IMG/VR virus record: IMGVR_UViG_3300046714_000121
Location: 1-41,027 of that record
From: a virus
DNA: 41,027 bases
Reading direction: 5' to 3' (one strand)
The notes beneath the pieces were generated by a model. It made no database searches and had not been told where the DNA came from. It worked only from the letters and a program-made list of their open reading frames with translations. This document shows positions 38,186-41,027 of the stretch, piece by piece. Made by a program: the position numbers and the translations under genes. The first letter of the stretch is position 1; each line of letters starts with the position of its first letter.

Positions 38186-40693
38186 ATGCGCAAAATAGAG
38201 CAATTGCATCCTACCACTAATCACGAATACGCACGGGCCTACGCTCGCCGTGGTTGGCGCGTGCTGCCACTGTGGCCCATTACTAGCAGCGGCAATTGCG
38301 CGTGCGGTGTGGGCGATTGTGACAAGCCTGGGAAGCACCCGGCGACCGCTGGCGGGGTCAACGATGCGACGACCAACGCCGACACCATCAACGATTGGTG
38401 GAACCAGAATCCTTTATATGGGGTGGCCATTGCCACGGGTAAGGCGTCGGGTATCAGCGGCCTGGACATTGACGTTAAAAACGGCAAGCAAGGTGATTTG
38501 ACCCTTGCTCAATTGCGCGGCAAAGAGGCGATGCCCGAGGCGTTATGCGTGGAAACGCCGAGCGGCGGGCGGCACTATTATTTCGGTTATGACAAGGCAG
38601 TGAAAACCGCGGTTGCACCCTATGGGCCGGACCTGGACACGCGCAACGAAGGTGGCTATCTGGTGGCGCCCCCATCGGCGCACGTGGCGGGCGGAAAATA
38701 TAAGTGGTTGACGACCAATTGGCAAAAGATCGACCCGGTTGCATGGCCACCCTGGTTGCGCAAGGTGGAAGCGGGCGAGAAAGGCACCGGGGGCGTTAAA
38801 AAGGAACGATTCGATGCGCGCAATCCCAAAGCGGTGGCGTCGGTCAAGCACGCCATACAATTTATCGACCCGAGCAACTACGACCGTTGGATTCAGGTTG
38901 GTTTCATCCTGGGCCGTGCTTTCGCCTGGAACGATGAGGGGTTCGCCATTTATTCCGAGTGGTCATCGAATGCAGGGGCCACCTACAACCATAAAAAGAC
39001 CCATGCGCTTTATTACAAGGATTCACGCAAGATTCCAAAAAAACCACTCAATACCGCATCGATTTTCGAATGGGCGGGTGAGAATGATGCGTTCGTGGCG
39101 ATGCCCGCGGACGTGGCGCGGCAATTCACCGTTGTCGATGACCGCACCGACGTGCCCGCAGTGGCCGACCAATTAGCGCAAATTGCGGCGCATTCGCCTG
39201 CCATTTTCCGGCGCAATGGTGAATTGGTTTTCCTGGCAGGGCACGTCATTTTCCGGCACACGCCGAAAACATTGGTGCTTGAACTGTCCAGGCACGTCAC
39301 CTACTTGACCACGGGCGCCGATGGAAAATTGCGGTGCGGACCAGTGCCCGAGCATATGGCGGCGATGGTGCTTGAGAGGCGTGCAGGCGATGCCAAACCG
39401 TTGCAAGGCGTGTCGGGTTATCCAGTATTCCGGCCCGATTGGTCCATCGCCTGCGAACCAGGGTACGACCCAGGCACGGCCATGTTTGTCTCGTGCGAGG
39501 CGATTGCACCGGATAAGGATGGGGCGCGCCTGTTGCGTTCGTTAGTGTCCGATTTTCCCTGGAGCAACCCGGTTGACGAGTCGATATTTTTTGCTGCGCT
39601 ATTTACGGTAGGGTTGCGCCATTTATTTCCCACTGCGCCAATTTTCGGATTTTCCGCCTATGCACCGGGGTCGGGCAAGTCGTTGCTTGTCGATGTGATT
39701 TCGATGATCTGGTTTGGCCGACGTGCGGCGAAATCTATCTGGCCAGAAAAAGAGGATGAAATGGGCAAGGTGTTGGCGGCGAATTCGCTCAGTGGGGCAG
39801 CAATGATCGTATTCGACAACATCGACCGCGGCGAAAAAGTGCACGATGCGGCGTTGTGCGCGATGCTTACGTCGGACACGATGCGAATGCGCATCCTGGG
39901 CAAGACCGAGTTTGTTGAAATGGACACCCATACAACGGTCATGGCCACGGGCAACGATTTGACATTCACGGGCGACACGGCGCGGCGTTCGATGTTGTGC
40001 ACCATCGACGTGAAAAGCGACGCACCCGACAAGCGTGACGATTTCAAGATACCCGATTTATTAGTGCACATTCAGGCGCACAGGAAACAGTATCTAGCAG
40101 CGGCAATCGGGGTCGTGCTGGAGTGGGTCAAGGCAGGCAGACCACTATCCCTATATAGGAAGGGCGGGTTTGAGGAATGGGCCGCAGTGGTAGGGGGCAT
40201 CGTGGAAAAAACAGGGGTGCCCCCTCTCACCGAATACGGGGCACATGGGCACGGGCAGATAGACGAATCCTCCGAGGTGGAAACACAATTCCTCACCCTG
40301 CTATCACATACCCTTTATGCAGAAACAACCGCTACCTACTCAACCATAGAGTTGACCCAACGCATACAAACCAACAGCGAACTAAGGGCGGCGTTCAAGT
40401 CGGTTTACCCTGTTATCTGCACCGCAGAATATCGAAAAAATAGGGCAGTATCGGCACCCTTCGAAGTCAACGCGACAACTGTTGGTCGATTATTTGGGGC
40501 AATGAATGGGCGTTGGCGGGAAGCTGAGGATGCTAAACCCTCCGCTATACAACCCTCCGCAACCGATCCAAAGGCCAAAACCAAGGCCAAAAACGGAAGG
40601 AATTTTGTAGGACAACCCGTGTTGCGTGTAGTCCTAATTTTGAACAGAGTCACCAAACAACGTCGTTGGACCTTGGAGGAAAATAAAACGTGA
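38186..40693 (+). CDS. Prim-Pol primase-helicase
   Basis: This 835-aa protein joins a primase-polymerase domain to an ATPase. In the N-terminal domain, CACGVGDCDKPGKHP near 38-52 and the catalytic GLDIDV (D94, D96) and SGGRHYYF (H130) fit a Prim-Pol fold. A PriCT-2-like region follows (residues about 225-310). The C-terminal ATPase has APGSGKSLLVD near 494, then IVFDNIDRG and VMATGNDL, consistent with a helicase-like D5/SF3 relative. It can prime and unwind DNA for the phage polymerase. ATG 38186 is preceded by TGAGGTTT. It is the last gene before the noncoding end. Confidence 0.88.
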   Translation: MRKIEQLHPTTNHEYARAYARRGWRVLPLWPITSSGNCACGVGDCDKPGKHPATAGGVNDATTNADTINDWWNQNPLYGVAIATGKASGISGLDIDVKNGKQGDLTLAQLRGKEAMPEALCVETPSGGRHYYFGYDKAVKTAVAPYGPDLDTRNEGGYLVAPPSAHVAGGKYKWLTTNWQKIDPVAWPPWLRKVEAGEKGTGGVKKERFDARNPKAVASVKHAIQFIDPSNYDRWIQVGFILGRAFAWNDEGFAIYSEWSSNAGATYNHKKTHALYYKDSRKIPKKPLNTASIFEWAGENDAFVAMPADVARQFTVVDDRTDVPAVADQLAQIAAHSPAIFRRNGELVFLAGHVIFRHTPKTLVLELSRHVTYLTTGADGKLRCGPVPEHMAAMVLERRAGDAKPLQGVSGYPVFRPDWSIACEPGYDPGTAMFVSCEAIAPDKDGARLLRSLVSDFPWSNPVDESIFFAALFTVGLRHLFPTAPIFGFSAYAPGSGKSLLVDVISMIWFGRRAAKSIWPEKEDEMGKVLAANSLSGAAMIVFDNIDRGEKVHDAALCAMLTSDTMRMRILGKTEFVEMDTHTTVMATGNDLTFTGDTARRSMLCTIDVKSDAPDKRDDFKIPDLLVHIQAHRKQYLAAAIGVVLEWVKAGRPLSLYRKGGFEEWAAVVGGIVEKTGVPPLTEYGAHGHGQIDESSEVETQFLTLLSHTLYAETTATYSTIELTQRIQTNSELRAAFKSVYPVICTAEYRKNRAVSAPFEVNATTVGRLFGAMNGRWREAEDAKPSAIQPSATDPKAKTKAKNGRNFVGQPVLRVVLILNRVTKQRRWTLEENKT

Positions 40694-40909
40694 GGGGGGG
40701 GCGGGGGGTAATACCCTCCGCACGGGGGGTTTTGACATTGGGTTTTGCACCAAGCACGGCGCCATTCACGGAGGGACGGATAGTTTTACCCTTAGTTGCT
40801 AACTTTTAAGGGGGTATAGGGTGCATACATACATACATGCATACATACGTTCAATTCGCGTTGTACATGGGGGGGTAGGGAAAAACCATAAAACTGTGCA
40901 AACCCTCCG
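40536..40909. repeat. Five ACCCTCCG repeats, candidate iterons
   Basis: The octamer ACCCTCCG (often preceded by A and followed by C) occurs at 40537-40544, 40552-40559, 40713-40720 and 40902-40909. Most of an inverted copy (CGGAGGG) lies at 40769-40775. Two are within the 3' end of the primase gene and the rest in the noncoding end. Such spaced copies suggest protein binding at an origin or at a packaging site. Confidence 0.6.
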
Positions 40910-41013
40910 TGGCACCCATCGCGTGCGAATCGGTGTATCGTCGCGACCATCGTGGAAAAAATCGTGCCAGAAATTTCAAAACGAAAAAAGGTACTCCTCA
41001 CGGCCACCCCTAC
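40694..41013. other. Noncoding end region
   Basis: This stretch of about 320 bases holds no credible gene. It contains G-tracts (G8 at 40694-40701, G6 at 40703-40708, G6 at 40724-40729 and a G7 near 40869-40875), an inverted CCCTTA/TAAGGG pair near 40790-40812, a CATA microsatellite and three of the five octamer repeats. I see no -35/-10 pair of the early type. Confidence 0.7.
40824..40847. repeat. CATA tetranucleotide microsatellite
   Basis: Six tandem units read CATA three times, then CATG, then CATA twice. This kind of short repeat is prone to slippage and may vary among isolates. It lies in the noncoding end near the cos site. Confidence 0.85.
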
Positions 41014-41027
41014 GGGGCAGAGTGATT
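41007..41027. other. cos: Right cohesive end with palindrome
   Basis: CCCC TAC GGGG (41007-41017) overlaps the beginning of the terminal repeat GGGCAGAGTGATT (41015-41027). The context CTACG then GGGC resembles lambda's TTACG then GGGCGGCGACCT at cosN. I infer that the nick lies around 41014/41015 and gives a 12-13 base overhang. Confidence 0.6.

Noticed and set aside
40732-40760. TTGACA at 40732-40737 as a promoter
   Set aside because: The matching -10 position, 17 bases on, reads CACGGC. No TATAAT-like sequence is in range.
40792-41007. Minus-strand open frame of 71 codons in the noncoding end
   Set aside because: It crosses the CATA microsatellite and part of the repeat region, has no Shine-Dalgarno and no recognisable protein pattern.
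1-41027. CRISPR array, transfer RNA genes or insertion sequences
   Set aside because: No regularly spaced direct repeats with unique spacers, no T-loop-like GGTTCRANYCC cloverleaf and no transposase were seen on reading either strand. A tRNAscan run would be needed to be certain.

Overview
The window looks like one complete genome of a tailed, siphovirus-type bacteriophage with lambda-type cohesive ends. It begins with a Nu1-like small terminase, and both ends carry the same 13-base sequence (GGGCAGAGTGATT), which reads like a lambda cosN overhang. Gene order follows lambda through the head and tail modules. The host is most likely a Gram-negative proteobacterium: the packaging, head and tail genes are lambda-type, a heptosyltransferase-family (GT9) domain is present, and the early promoters fit bacterial sigma70. 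A genus cannot be named from sequence alone. There is no recognisable integrase, excisionase or CI-type repressor, so a lytic lifestyle is more likely. All supported genes lie on the + strand.

Region by region. (1) 61-8546, packaging and head: terminase small and large subunits, a gpW-like joiner, portal, a conserved head protein, a fused protease-scaffold-capsid gene, a methyltransferase/GT9 fusion protein, and a gpFII-like joiner. (2) 8546-22051, tail: terminator, tube protein, G/G-T chaperones joined by a -1 frameshift on GGGAAAC, a gpZ-like protein, tape measure, several tail-tip proteins including a repeat-rich protein with a foreign-looking N-domain, a gpJ-like central tail protein, two fibre-like proteins and a small membrane protein. 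(3) 22052-29779, early accessory region: about 24 mostly tiny genes including ArdC, small HTH proteins, a two-helix membrane protein, an Rmf/CrpP-like protein and a Tad2-like (DUF2829) protein. (4) 29869-40693, replication: a DnaQ-type exonuclease, a DnaE-type polymerase, a PD-(D/E)XK nuclease, an SNF2 helicase, two conserved replication-cluster proteins and a Prim-Pol primase-helicase. (5) 40694-41027 plus 1-60, noncoding: G-tracts, five ACCCTCCG repeats, a CATA microsatellite and the cos ends.

The most unusual feature is a dispersed family of eight promoter elements between 22.15 and 28.13 kb. Each has a -35, a 16-17 base spacer, a -10, a conserved start region and, in most copies, the same extended ribosome-binding site. 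In six copies the -35 lies in the right arm of an 11-20 bp hairpin whose loop is (G)ATATRAMAA-like. The arms differ between copies but stay complementary, which argues that base pairing is what is conserved.

The genes appear to work as a simple programme. The hairpin promoters drive early accessory and counter-defence genes and then the replication genes. The phage encodes its own polymerase, proofreading exonuclease, helicase and primase. The late genes then build a lambda-like capsid and a noncontractile tail, and Nu1/GpA terminase cuts at cos. No endolysin could be recognised.
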